Assembly: GCA_009699665.1 (NCBI GenBank)
Contig: WLNS01000004.1
Span: 1-29,115 of the forward strand
DNA length: 29,115 nt
Source: Actinomycetota bacterium
GTDB taxonomy: Bacteria; Actinomycetota; Actinomycetes; Actinomycetales; Microbacteriaceae
Direction: 5' to 3'
Shown here: piece after piece, positions 7,900-14,432 of the stretch
Position numbering within the stretch: the first letter of the stretch is position 1
Layout: every line of letters starts with the position of its first letter
Made by a program: the position numbers and the translations under genes
Notes under the pieces: model-generated
Databases searched by the model: none
Told to the model about the DNA's origin: nothing
Seen by the model: the letters and a program-made list of their open reading frames with translations, nothing else

Positions 7900-7900
7900 T
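7882..7900. promoter_or_regulatory. Zur/Fur-type operator
   Basis: ATTGAGAATCATTGTCAAT is a 9-1-9 inverted repeat with one mismatched pair. Its core TGAGAATCATTGTCA fits the 7-1-7 Fur/Zur pattern TGAnAATnATTnTCA. It covers the -35 region of the znuA promoter, so a bound repressor would block the operon. Given zur at the operon end, Zur is the likely ligand. It also lies 32 bp upstream of trhO on the other strand. Confidence 0.8.
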
Positions 7901-7920
7901 ATGCCGGGCGGGACCGGGCG

Positions 7921-7926
7921 TAACAT
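7921..7926 (+). promoter_or_regulatory. Candidate -10 box (TAACAT) of a leaderless trhO transcript
   Basis: TAACAT fits TAnnnT and ends 6 nt before the GTG of trhO, which has no ribosome binding site. No convincing -35 element is visible at 16-18 nt. Confidence 0.5.
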
Positions 7927-7932
7927 CGACGT

Positions 7933-8841
7933 GTGGCCGTTCCCAAAGTTCTCTTGTTCTACGCCTTCACGCCCTTGGCCGATCCGGAAGCAATCCGACT
8001 CTGGCAGCGCGACCTGTGCCGAGCGCACAACCTCCGCGGACGCATCCTTATCTCGCACCACGGCATCAACGGCACGGTCGGCGGCGAACTGCGTGACGTA
8101 AAGCGTTATCTGCGGACAACGCGCGAATATACCGGTTTTGCGGGCATTGACGCCAAGTGGAGTGCGGGGTCGCCTCTCGACGCCGACGGACTCAGCGCCG
8201 ACTTTCCCAAACTCAGCGTGAAAGTGCGCGATGAAATTGTGAGTTTTGGTGTGCCCGACGAGATTGTGGTCAGCGACAAAGGCGTCGTGGGCGGCGGCAC
8301 GAAACTGAGTCCGCCGGAGCTTGAGGCGCTCGTGGCCGACCGCGATGTGGTGTTTTTCGACGGGCGCAACGCGTTCGAAGCCCAGATTGGTCGCTTCAGA
8401 GATGCCGTGATACCCGATGTGCGCACTACCCGTGACTTCGTTGCTCAGCTCGAAAGCGGGGTTTATGACCACCTCAAAGACAAGGCCGTGGTCACCTACT
8501 GCACGGGCGGCATTCGCTGCGAGGTGCTCACCCCGCTCATGAAAGCTCGTGGCTTTACCGAGGTCTACCAACTCGATGGAGGCATTGTTCGCTATGGCGA
8601 GTACGCCGGAAACAGCGGACTCTGGGACGGCTCACTGTACGTTTTTGACGGGCGCATCTCGATGGACTTTGCTCCCGACGCACGGCAGCTGGGAACCTGT
8701 ACAGTCTGCGCAACGCCCACCAACCGCATGGTCAACTGCCACGAACCGTCATGTCGCGAACAACTCGTATGCTGCGATGTCTGCCGTCACACGACGAACG
8801 CCGGATGTTCATCGCATCCAGCCCTCGTGGCCAAGGCGTAA
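7933..8841 (+). CDS. trhO: tRNA uridine(34) hydroxylase, rhodanese family (TrhO/YceA)
   Basis: 302 residues. The N-terminal acylphosphatase-like region (about 1-95) includes GRILISHHGINGTVGG (36-51), typical of the YceA family. The rhodanese domain (about 125-230) carries the loop YCTGGIRCE (189-197), with C190 as the likely catalytic cysteine. The C-terminal tail has eight Cys and several His (about 258-295) and may bind metal. TrhO enzymes use oxygen to make 5-hydroxyuridine at tRNA position 34. The GTG start is chosen for the family N-terminus MAVPKVLLFYAF and the TAACAT hexamer 6 nt upstream. It diverges from znuA across the Zur-type operator and converges on hemD with a 22-base gap. Whether zinc status affects it is unknown. 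Confidence 0.9.
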   Translation: MAVPKVLLFYAFTPLADPEAIRLWQRDLCRAHNLRGRILISHHGINGTVGGELRDVKRYLRTTREYTGFAGIDAKWSAGSPLDADGLSADFPKLSVKVRDEIVSFGVPDEIVVSDKGVVGGGTKLSPPELEALVADRDVVFFDGRNAFEAQIGRFRDAVIPDVRTTRDFVAQLESGVYDHLKDKAVVTYCTGGIRCEVLTPLMKARGFTEVYQLDGGIVRYGEYAGNSGLWDGSLYVFDGRISMDFAPDARQLGTCTVCATPTNRMVNCHEPSCREQLVCCDVCRHTTNAGCSSHPALVAKA

Positions 8842-8863
8842 GCTCTGGGTCTTCGAGCGATAC

Positions 8864-9649
8864 CTAAGCCGAAGCCAGCGCGTAGGCGACGAGCAGATCA
8901 ACAAGAGCGTCGATGTCTTGCTCCTCGGCAATCACGTCGACGCGCACGCCGTGCGTGCGTGCGTCGCGAGCCGTTCGTGGACCCATGGCAGCGGTCAGGG
9001 TGACATCGGGGATCTCCCCGAACTGGAACGCAATCTGTTCGGCCACGGTTCCGGAGGTAACGAGCAAGATATCAAACTCGCCGTGACGCACATCTTCGGC
9101 GATCTCGGGGTCAACTTCGATACCCACGGTTCGGTAGGCGACAACTGATTCCACGTCATGACCGATGCGACGGAGTCCATCGGTCAGTATCGGAATCGAC
9201 TGCTCCGATCGAATCGTCAAGACCTTAAGAGGAATGACGCCACCCGTGGCCTCTGCCCACTGGTCCAGGAGGGCCTCAACAGTGTTCTCTTCAGCCGGCA
9301 CGAGATCGGCGCGATAGCCGGCGGCGGAAAGGGCTGTTGCCGTCGTCTCTCCCACGGCGGCAACCTTTGTGGCGCCAGGAATAATGGCGCGGTACGCGGC
9401 CACAACGTCAACGGTGGTCGAGCTCGAAAACGTCACCACGTCAAACTCGCCCGCAGCCAGCCGATTGAGGGCCGATTGCAATCCCTCGGCGTCATCCGTG
9501 ACGACATAGTTGGTCATCGGGGCAATGACGGTAGATGCGCCCTGCGAACGAAGTGCCGAGGCAACCTGGTCGCCCCACGGCCCCCCGCGGGGAATAAGGA
9601 TGCGCTGACCGGCCAAGGGGCGGGTTTCAATCGGTGATGTATGGGCCAT
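8864..9649 (-). CDS. hemD: Uroporphyrinogen-III synthase-like protein
   Basis: 261 residues from the ATG at MAHTSPIETRPLAGQRILIPRGGPW. The frame extends 16 codons further to a GTG, but that extension is Arg-rich and not family-like. The chain shows the two-lobed HemD pattern: RILIPR at the start, VVTFSSSTTVDVVAAY (about 85-100), KVAAVGETTATALSAAGY, and later DILLVTSGTVAEQI. HemD cyclises hydroxymethylbilane to uroporphyrinogen III, the branch point to heme and sirohaem/cobalamin. Sequence conservation in this family is low, so the call rests on the overall motif order. No other clear haem-synthesis gene is adjacent, though an eroded HemY-like protein lies 1.3 kb away. A weak GAGAG ribosome binding site precedes the ATG. 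Confidence 0.82.
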   Translation of the reverse strand: MAHTSPIETRPLAGQRILIPRGGPWGDQVASALRSQGASTVIAPMTNYVVTDDAEGLQSALNRLAAGEFDVVTFSSSTTVDVVAAYRAIIPGATKVAAVGETTATALSAAGYRADLVPAEENTVEALLDQWAEATGGVIPLKVLTIRSEQSIPILTDGLRRIGHDVESVVAYRTVGIEVDPEIAEDVRHGEFDILLVTSGTVAEQIAFQFGEIPDVTLTAAMGPRTARDARTHGVRVDVIAEEQDIDALVDLLVAYALASA

Positions 9650-9770
9650 AAGTGTCTCTCGTCTCAAGACGGGTCCGACAATGCCGGCCCGTCGCACATC
9701 TCACGTGCTTCATCCGAGCAAGCACACCATGCGCTTGCCCGGGGGTGTCATCATTGACGAGTCGGCGCAA

Positions 9771-10046
9771 TTAGCGCTTTGACGTGATTTTAACCACCAG
9801 ATAGGCCGTAACGCCAATCGCGGCCACGACCCCCACGGCAATTCCGGCCAAAAGCACCGGATTTTCTTGCCGCAGAGTCTGTACGCGACGACCAAACTTG
9901 CGCGAGGCCTTACCCAATTGCTTGGGCAGATTTACCTTGTCTTCCAAGGCGTCGAGCGTCGAAGCGAGCTGTCCGCGGGTCTGGGCCAAATGTGCCTTAA
10001 GCTCGGCGGCCTTCATTCCCGAAATATTAGAGCGCGTCGTGGTCAA
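9771..10046 (-). CDS. DUF3618-type small membrane protein
   Basis: About 91 residues. The region AELKAHLAQTRGQLASTLDALEDKVNLPKQL (marking about residues 14-44) is typical of DUF3618, an actinobacterial family of unknown function. One C-terminal membrane helix (about 64-86, PVLLAGIAVGVVAAIGVTAYL) is followed by KITSKR. I chose the TTG start at 10046 because GGAGGG lies 5 nt upstream; this overlaps the holin-like gene by 20 nt. An ATG at 10016 (10 codons later) and one at 10082 are alternatives. Third gene of a three-gene operon with 10027-10476 and 10477-10887. The role is unknown; proteins of this set are thought to sit at the cell envelope. Confidence 0.78.
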   Translation of the reverse strand: MTTTRSNISGMKAAELKAHLAQTRGQLASTLDALEDKVNLPKQLGKASRKFGRRVQTLRQENPVLLAGIAVGVVAAIGVTAYLVVKITSKR

Positions 10047-10476
10047 AACGACCCTCCCCTCTGAGTGCATGGGCGTCTTCAATCAAGGAATCGAACGTCT
10101 CCGTCGGAAGGGGTGGGTTGCCCTTCTTAAACTTTGAGGCGCCTACGCCAAACAAAATAATCATCAGAATCAGAATCGCACCCGAAACCACGAGGGCAGC
10201 CTGCCATGCCGGCATGATCAGTGCAAGGCCCAGAATTGCGGCGGCGCACAGCGTTCCCATCAGAAACATCCCGAGCGTGCCCGCAATGACAAAAAGGAGA
10301 GCCCCGATGCCGAGATTCTTGAGCTTCCGGCCCATTTCACGCTTGAACTGCTCAAACTCAATGCGGACCAGCTCCAGCAGGGTCGCCGGTAGATCGCGCA
10401 GGAGCGCAAACAGGGACCGAGAATCTTCGCGGCCCTCGGGTCGAGGCGGCGTGCCGGGGGGCGTTGCAGCGGACAC
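10027..10476 (-). CDS. Phage-holin-superfamily (actinobacterial) membrane protein
   Basis: 149 residues with two adjacent membrane helices (about 55-80 and 88-112), preceded by an amphipathic segment DLPATLLELVRIEFEQFKREM (about 28-48). This matches the 'phage holin family' of chromosomal actinobacterial proteins (Phage_holin_3_6 type). The name is historical: there are no phage genes nearby and no lysin, so a lysis role is unlikely. The GTG start directly follows the TAG of the upstream gene, indicating translational coupling. It overlaps the DUF3618 gene downstream. Confidence 0.82.
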   Translation of the reverse strand: MSAATPPGTPPRPEGREDSRSLFALLRDLPATLLELVRIEFEQFKREMGRKLKNLGIGALLFVIAGTLGMFLMGTLCAAAILGLALIMPAWQAALVVSGAILILMIILFGVGASKFKKGNPPLPTETFDSLIEDAHALRGEGRFDHDAL

Positions 10477-10887
10477 CTAGGCTCCCGGCGTCTCTTTAGC
10501 TGCCCGCGGCTTCGCTGTTGCCCGCTTCGCTGTCGCCCGCTTCGCCGCTGCGACATCCGGCTCTATTGTGCTGATGGGGCCTGTCATCGGTGAGGTGCCA
10601 CGGACCGCTGGCTCCGCGGTCGGCCGAATTGGGGCCGGGGCAATCCTGCGGGTCGGTCGCGCAGACTCGCCCGAAACCTGAGCGATAACCTTTCGCGCCT
10701 GCGCAACGGCCTTATCGGCAACATCGGCCACGGCGTCCTGCGCTTGGCCGGCAGCCCACTGAACGGGCTCTGATTCCCAAACATTGCGAGCGGCAAGTTT
10801 GATTTGTTCGTAGCGCTGACGTCCCGCGCGCGTGCCGAGCACGTATCCGATTGCCAGACCGGCGACGAATAGCAGCTTGCCTCTCAT
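10477..10887 (-). CDS. Small membrane-anchored protein with basic Ala/Lys-rich tail
   Basis: 136 residues. One N-terminal helix (about 3-20) in MRGKLLFVAGLAIGYVLGTRAGRQRYEQI is a recognisable start shared by many actinobacterial hypothetical proteins next to holin-like and DUF3618 genes. A helical, probably coiled middle (about 24-72) is rich in Ala, Gln and Val. The tail (about 75-136) is Pro/Arg-rich and ends with KRATA repeats encoded by a 15-bp tandem repeat. The ATG has a GGGGAG ribosome binding site 7 nt upstream. First gene of the envelope trio; its stop abuts the next start. Function unknown. Confidence 0.8.
   Translation of the reverse strand: MRGKLLFVAGLAIGYVLGTRAGRQRYEQIKLAARNVWESEPVQWAAGQAQDAVADVADKAVAQARKVIAQVSGESARPTRRIAPAPIRPTAEPAVRGTSPMTGPISTIEPDVAAAKRATAKRATAKPRAAKETPGA
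10511..10540. repeat. 15-bp tandem repeat inside the tail of the 10477-10887 gene
   Basis: Two 15-bp units (10511-10525, 10526-10540) differ at one base, and a third decayed unit follows. They encode the repeated KRATA peptide at the C-terminus. Confidence 0.75.
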
Positions 10888-10939
10888 CGGAGACTCCCCT
10901 CACATATTCCACAGCGTGCATATGAGCACGTCGTCAAGC

Positions 10940-11965
10940 CTAGCCCCCCAAATCGATAGGTCCTATTGGTGGTATTTCGGAATCTGACAGAAGGGACTGC
11001 CTGACCTCGGCCGCAGCGCGACGCGAAGCCTCAATCGCAGCGGGCAGTGTGGGCTGTCGTTCATCTAGTCCCACACACCCGCGGGGGCTGGGGGAGTCCG
11101 CAAAAAAATCGCAATAAAGACGCGGCGCGAGCAAAGCGGTTGCCTCGCAGCTCACCTGATCGCCTACGTCGCCAACGTCGCTCGTGTTTTCCGCGGCGCT
11201 CGAGTCAACAATCGAGTCGTCGCTCGGGTCGCCCACTCCTCGCTCGGGTCGGAGCTCGGGCCGTTGCGCGGGTCGTCCGGTCACCCCACAGCCCCGGGCT
11301 GAAGGTACTACGGTCACTTCGCGACAGATGAATCTCGTCACCGCAAAATAATCCAAACGGGCGCGCAGTGCCTGTGTCAGAGCCGTCATGCCCTCCGTGA
11401 GCGTGACCCTCTGCACGGCCCTTTCGTCGGCCGCCATCATTTCGATCACGCCCAGGGTCAGCGAGCCGACACGTGACGTGGCCTCGGCCAGTCCAGGCAC
11501 GAGATCGCCGACATCGAGATCTTCAGTCGCTCCCGTTTCGCCAACAACGCGTGGCTGGATCATCAGTCGATAAGCACGTTGGCCCAGCCGGCGGGTCACC
11601 AACTTTGCGAAACTGCGCTCATTGCCAATGCCCATGATGGGCATGACGCGATCCAGGTAGACCCGCCAGGCACCTCGCCAGCCCAACGTGCGCCGCACGG
11701 CTGATGAAAACGGATTTGTCGGGATGCCAAGAATGTTCTCGTCCCCGGGCTGCGGTCGAGTCAAGGCGAACGAAATCCCGACATCGTCGCACACCTCGGC
11801 CACGATTCCGCCAATAGCGCTGTGCTCATCGCCCACCTGTCGTCCCGGAATCTCCCAGACCACAACCCTCAGGCCGATGCGTGCGCAGTCGAGCGCTGCG
11901 ACGAGTCCCGAGGCGTCAGTGGCAATAACGGCGATGTCGAAGGCGTTGGCACGCGTGGGGGACAT
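10940..11965 (-). CDS. HemY-like (protoporphyrinogen oxidase family) protein with eroded FAD motif
   Basis: 341 residues; active family members are usually about 450-490. The N-terminus FDIAVIATDASGLVAALDCARIGLRVVVWE (marking about residues 9-38) aligns with the dinucleotide-binding start of HemY-type flavoproteins. However, the GxGxxG motif has become A15-T-D17-A-S-G20. The middle (about 130-220) resembles the HemY pattern: YRLMIQPRVVGETGATEDLDVGDLVPGLAE, and VTLTEGMTALTQALRARLD. Residues about 228-275 are a low-complexity insert rich in Asp, Ser and Arg-Pro. The usual C-terminal FAD-binding end is missing. The gene lies 21 bases after glyS on the same strand with no ribosome binding site. 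It may be a paralogue with a new role or a decaying gene; the reading frame is still intact. Confidence 0.6.
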   Translation of the reverse strand: MSPTRANAFDIAVIATDASGLVAALDCARIGLRVVVWEIPGRQVGDEHSAIGGIVAEVCDDVGISFALTRPQPGDENILGIPTNPFSSAVRRTLGWRGAWRVYLDRVMPIMGIGNERSFAKLVTRRLGQRAYRLMIQPRVVGETGATEDLDVGDLVPGLAEATSRVGSLTLGVIEMMAADERAVQRVTLTEGMTALTQALRARLDYFAVTRFICREVTVVPSARGCGVTGRPAQRPELRPERGVGDPSDDSIVDSSAAENTSDVGDVGDQVSCEATALLAPRLYCDFFADSPSPRGCVGLDERQPTLPAAIEASRRAAAEVRQSLLSDSEIPPIGPIDLGG

Positions 11966-11986
11966 AGAAAAAAGTGTGGCTCGAGA

Positions 11987-13372
11987 CTAGGCGCCGATGA
12001 GCGCCTGCGCGAGAAAACCAGGGAGGTCGGCCATGGGAATGCGCTCCTGCGCCATAGTGTCGCGGTGGCGCACGGTGACGGCCTTGTCTTCGAGGCTGTC
12101 GAAGTCGACCGTGATGCAAAACGGCGTGCCGATTTCATCTTGACGTCGATAGCGGCGCCCGATGGCTCCCGCGTCATCAAAGTCGATATTCCACGATTGA
12201 CGAAGCTGGGCCGCGAGTTCCCGCGCGATGGGCGAAAGCTCGTCGTTGCGCGACAGCGGCAAGACGGCGGCCTTGACCGGCGCCAAGCGCGGGTCGAGCT
12301 TGAGGACCGTGCGCTTGTCGAGCTCGCCCTTGGCGTTCGGAACCTCTTCTTCGGTGTACGCATCGACAAGGAAGGCCATCAGCGAGCGCGTCAATCCGGC
12401 CGCGGGTTCAATGACGAAAGGAGTCCAGCGCTCGTTCTTGGTCTGGTCAAAGTAACTCAGGTCTTTACCGGAGTGCTCCGAGTGGGTTTTTAGGTCGAAG
12501 TCGGTGCGGTTCGCGATGCCCTCGAGCTCGCCAAACTCCGAACCAGAGAAACCAAACCGGTACTCGATGTCGACGGTTCGCTTTGCGTAGTGCGAAAGTT
12601 TTTCTTTTGCGTGCTCGAAGAGGCGCAGGTTGTCGGCGTCGATGCCCAACTCGACGTACCACGCGAGCCGGAGGTCAATCCAGTACTGGTGCCAGTCTTC
12701 GTCGGTGCCCGGTTCGACAAAGAACTCCATCTCCATCTGTTCAAACTCGCGCGTGCGGAAAATGAAGTTACCGGGCGTGATTTCGTTGCGGAAGCTCTTG
12801 CCAATTTGGCCAATACCAAACGGCGGCTTCATGCGGGCTGACTGCAGCACGTTGGCAAAGTTCACGAAGATGCCCTGCGCCGTCTCGGGGCGCAGGTAGT
12901 GAAGGCCCGCCTCGTCGTCAACCGGCCCGAGAAACGTCTTCAGCAGACCCGAGAAAGCGCGAGGTTCGGTCCACGAATCTTTGTTGCCACAGTTGGGACA
13001 GGGCACGCCGGCCAAGCCACCTTCGGGCGCGCGCCCCTTGCGCTCCTCGAACTCTTCGATCAGGTGGTCTTCACGAAAGCGGCGGTGGCAGCTTGTGCAC
13101 TCCACGAGTGGGTCGCTAAACACCTCGACGTGGCCGGATGCTTCCCAGACCTGACGCGGCAGAATCACGCTCGAGTCGAGGCCCACCACGTCATCGCGAG
13201 ACTGAACCATGGCACGCCACCACTGGCGTTTAATGTTCTCCTTGAGGGCGACACCCAAGGGGCCGTAGTCCCACGCAGAACGCGATCCGCCGTAAATTTC
13301 ACCGGCCTGATAAACGAATCCGCGGTTTTTGGCCAGCGCGATAACAGCATCGAGTTTCGAGGTGGGCGCCAT
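11987..13372 (-). CDS. glyS: Glycyl-tRNA synthetase, single-chain dimeric type
   Basis: 461 residues, the usual size of the bacterial/archaeal-type alpha2 glycyl-tRNA synthetase, which charges tRNA-Gly. It begins MAPTSKLDAVIALAKNRGFVYQAGEIYGG. Class II motifs are visible: the RPETAQGIFVNF region (about 179-190), FRNEITPGNFIFRTREFEQMEME (about 208-230), and ARSLMAFL-like motif 3 near GLTRSLMAFLVDAY. A zinc finger is suggested by C92-C95 (CTSC) and C125-C128 (CPNC). The C-terminal anticodon-binding domain starts around LAPVKAAVLPL. There is no clear ribosome binding site; TAGGAT lies 6 nt before the ATG. No T-box leader is seen. Confidence 0.97.
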   Translation of the reverse strand: MAPTSKLDAVIALAKNRGFVYQAGEIYGGSRSAWDYGPLGVALKENIKRQWWRAMVQSRDDVVGLDSSVILPRQVWEASGHVEVFSDPLVECTSCHRRFREDHLIEEFEERKGRAPEGGLAGVPCPNCGNKDSWTEPRAFSGLLKTFLGPVDDEAGLHYLRPETAQGIFVNFANVLQSARMKPPFGIGQIGKSFRNEITPGNFIFRTREFEQMEMEFFVEPGTDEDWHQYWIDLRLAWYVELGIDADNLRLFEHAKEKLSHYAKRTVDIEYRFGFSGSEFGELEGIANRTDFDLKTHSEHSGKDLSYFDQTKNERWTPFVIEPAAGLTRSLMAFLVDAYTEEEVPNAKGELDKRTVLKLDPRLAPVKAAVLPLSRNDELSPIARELAAQLRQSWNIDFDDAGAIGRRYRRQDEIGTPFCITVDFDSLEDKAVTVRHRDTMAQERIPMADLPGFLAQALIGA

Positions 13373-13378
13373 GAGCCA

Positions 13379-13384
13379 ATCCTA
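13379..13384 (-). promoter_or_regulatory. Candidate -10 box (TAGGAT) of a leaderless glyS transcript
   Basis: TAGGAT fits TAnnnT and ends 6 nt before the glyS ATG. Its GGA could alternatively serve as a weak ribosome binding site. The rest of 13385-13520 shows no feature I can name. Confidence 0.45.
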
Positions 13385-13520
13385 TTCGTCAGCCGTTAGC
13401 CTGCCGGGCAAGCGGACGGCGTCGGCAATGGGAGTTAGGCACTGGCCTTCGCAAAAATCCGGAGAGAGAATCAATTTTCGAGACTCCGTGAGATTTTCTC
13501 GGCGAAGTCATTAACGGCCG

Positions 13521-13549
13521 GCGCCGCCCGAGGGCTTCTCGAGCGGCGC
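13521..13549 (-). terminator. Hairpin downstream of the LPDTG surface protein gene
   Basis: A 12-bp inverted repeat with one mismatch (13521-13532 with 13538-13549) and a 5-nt loop lies 16 bases after the stop of the minus-strand gene at 13566. It is very GC-rich and has no T-tract. Confidence 0.55.
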
Positions 13550-13565
13550 AGCTAAAGCCGCGCGG

Positions 13566-14267
13566 TTAGGCTCGCGCACGGCGCCGGAGGACGATGAGCA
13601 AGACTCCCGCCCCCACGGCAATAACAGCAAGGGTTGCTCCGCCCACGAACGTGCCTGTATCTGTTCCCGTGTCGGGCAGTGGCTGGGGCGTTGGATCTTT
13701 GACGACCGTGATCGTCATTGGGGTGTCAACCCACTCGTTGGTATTGCTCGTATGGAGAACGCTCCACTTCGCCGGACTGACGCAACCACCGAACACAAAG
13801 TAATCACCCTCAGGAATATCCGTCGGCAGCGTGAAGTCGAGCGTGAGGGGGAGTGTTGCGGGGTCATATGGTGTGATGTTTCCTACGCCCGACCCACTGA
13901 ATTGATAGTGTCCTCCGGAAGTGGCGGTAACTGTGATCCCGGCAGGAACGGGAATTGGTGTGGGATCGGTTCCTGTGAGAAAGAGGACGACGGAGTGCCC
14001 GGGGTCATTAGGGCCAGAAGGGTCGGTGGGGTTGTTGTAGTCGTAGCAGAAATAGGAAAAGTCTCCAGTTCCACTGAAGAGCGAGGGACTGACCGAGACG
14101 GTCAACGTACCGCCCGGGGCGATTGTCGTTGGTCCGGTGATGCTAATGGTTCCCGGTGTGGATGCCAGAGCCGGACTTGAGACGGCAATGGCGCCTCCGA
14201 CAATCCCCGTGACTGCCGCCACGCTCAGAGCCACTTTGGTGAGTCGCTTACTGCCACTTGTGTGCAT
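13566..14267 (-). CDS. Secreted LPDTG surface protein (sortase substrate)
   Basis: 233 residues. An N-terminal signal peptide (about 1-35, ending in SSPALA-S) precedes a beta-rich Thr/Ser/Pro/Gly domain with three cysteines that looks immunoglobulin-like. The C-terminus has the full wall-sorting signal: LPDTG (about 195-199), a hydrophobic helix, and RRRARA. It should be cut by a sortase and linked to peptidoglycan. ATG at 14267 is chosen, with an AAGGGAAG ribosome binding site; a TTG one codon earlier is possible. No sortase gene is in the window. It stands alone between glyS and the M13 peptidase. 14268-14432 holds only a weak 4-bp GGGG/CCCC hairpin. Function and binding partner are unknown. 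Confidence 0.87.
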   Translation of the reverse strand: MHTSGSKRLTKVALSVAAVTGIVGGAIAVSSPALASTPGTISITGPTTIAPGGTLTVSVSPSLFSGTGDFSYFCYDYNNPTDPSGPNDPGHSVVLFLTGTDPTPIPVPAGITVTATSGGHYQFSGSGVGNITPYDPATLPLTLDFTLPTDIPEGDYFVFGGCVSPAKWSVLHTSNTNEWVDTPMTITVVKDPTPQPLPDTGTDTGTFVGGATLAVIAVGAGVLLIVLRRRARA

Positions 14268-14432
14268 CAAAACTTCCCTTTTCTCTTCAGGCCATGGTTC
14301 AAGGGGCTTCGAGTTGAGTCCCTTCTCAAAAAACTTCTCACACGGGCTTCGACAGGCATGGGAAAGTTTCGGGCAGACCGAATAGGGGCGAAAGACCCCA
14401 AAGGTGTGACTCAGCGTGTGCCGAGCAGCTGG

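Noticed and set aside
9706..9738. Small inverted repeats between hemD and the DUF3618 gene
   Set aside because: The stems are only 5-6 bp with alternative pairings and no T-tract, so a terminator cannot be supported.
10027..10476. Holin-like gene as evidence for a prophage
   Set aside because: There are no phage structural, lysin or integrase genes around it, and this family is chromosomal in actinobacteria.
11047..11331. Plus-strand open frame across the low-complexity insert of the HemY-like gene
   Set aside because: Arg/Ser-rich shadow of the minus-strand gene with no start signal or family resemblance.
13466..13479. GAGAATCAATTTTC as a second Zur/Fur-type site upstream of glyS
   Set aside because: The half-sites are separated by two bases instead of one, the flanks do not match, and no zinc gene is nearby.
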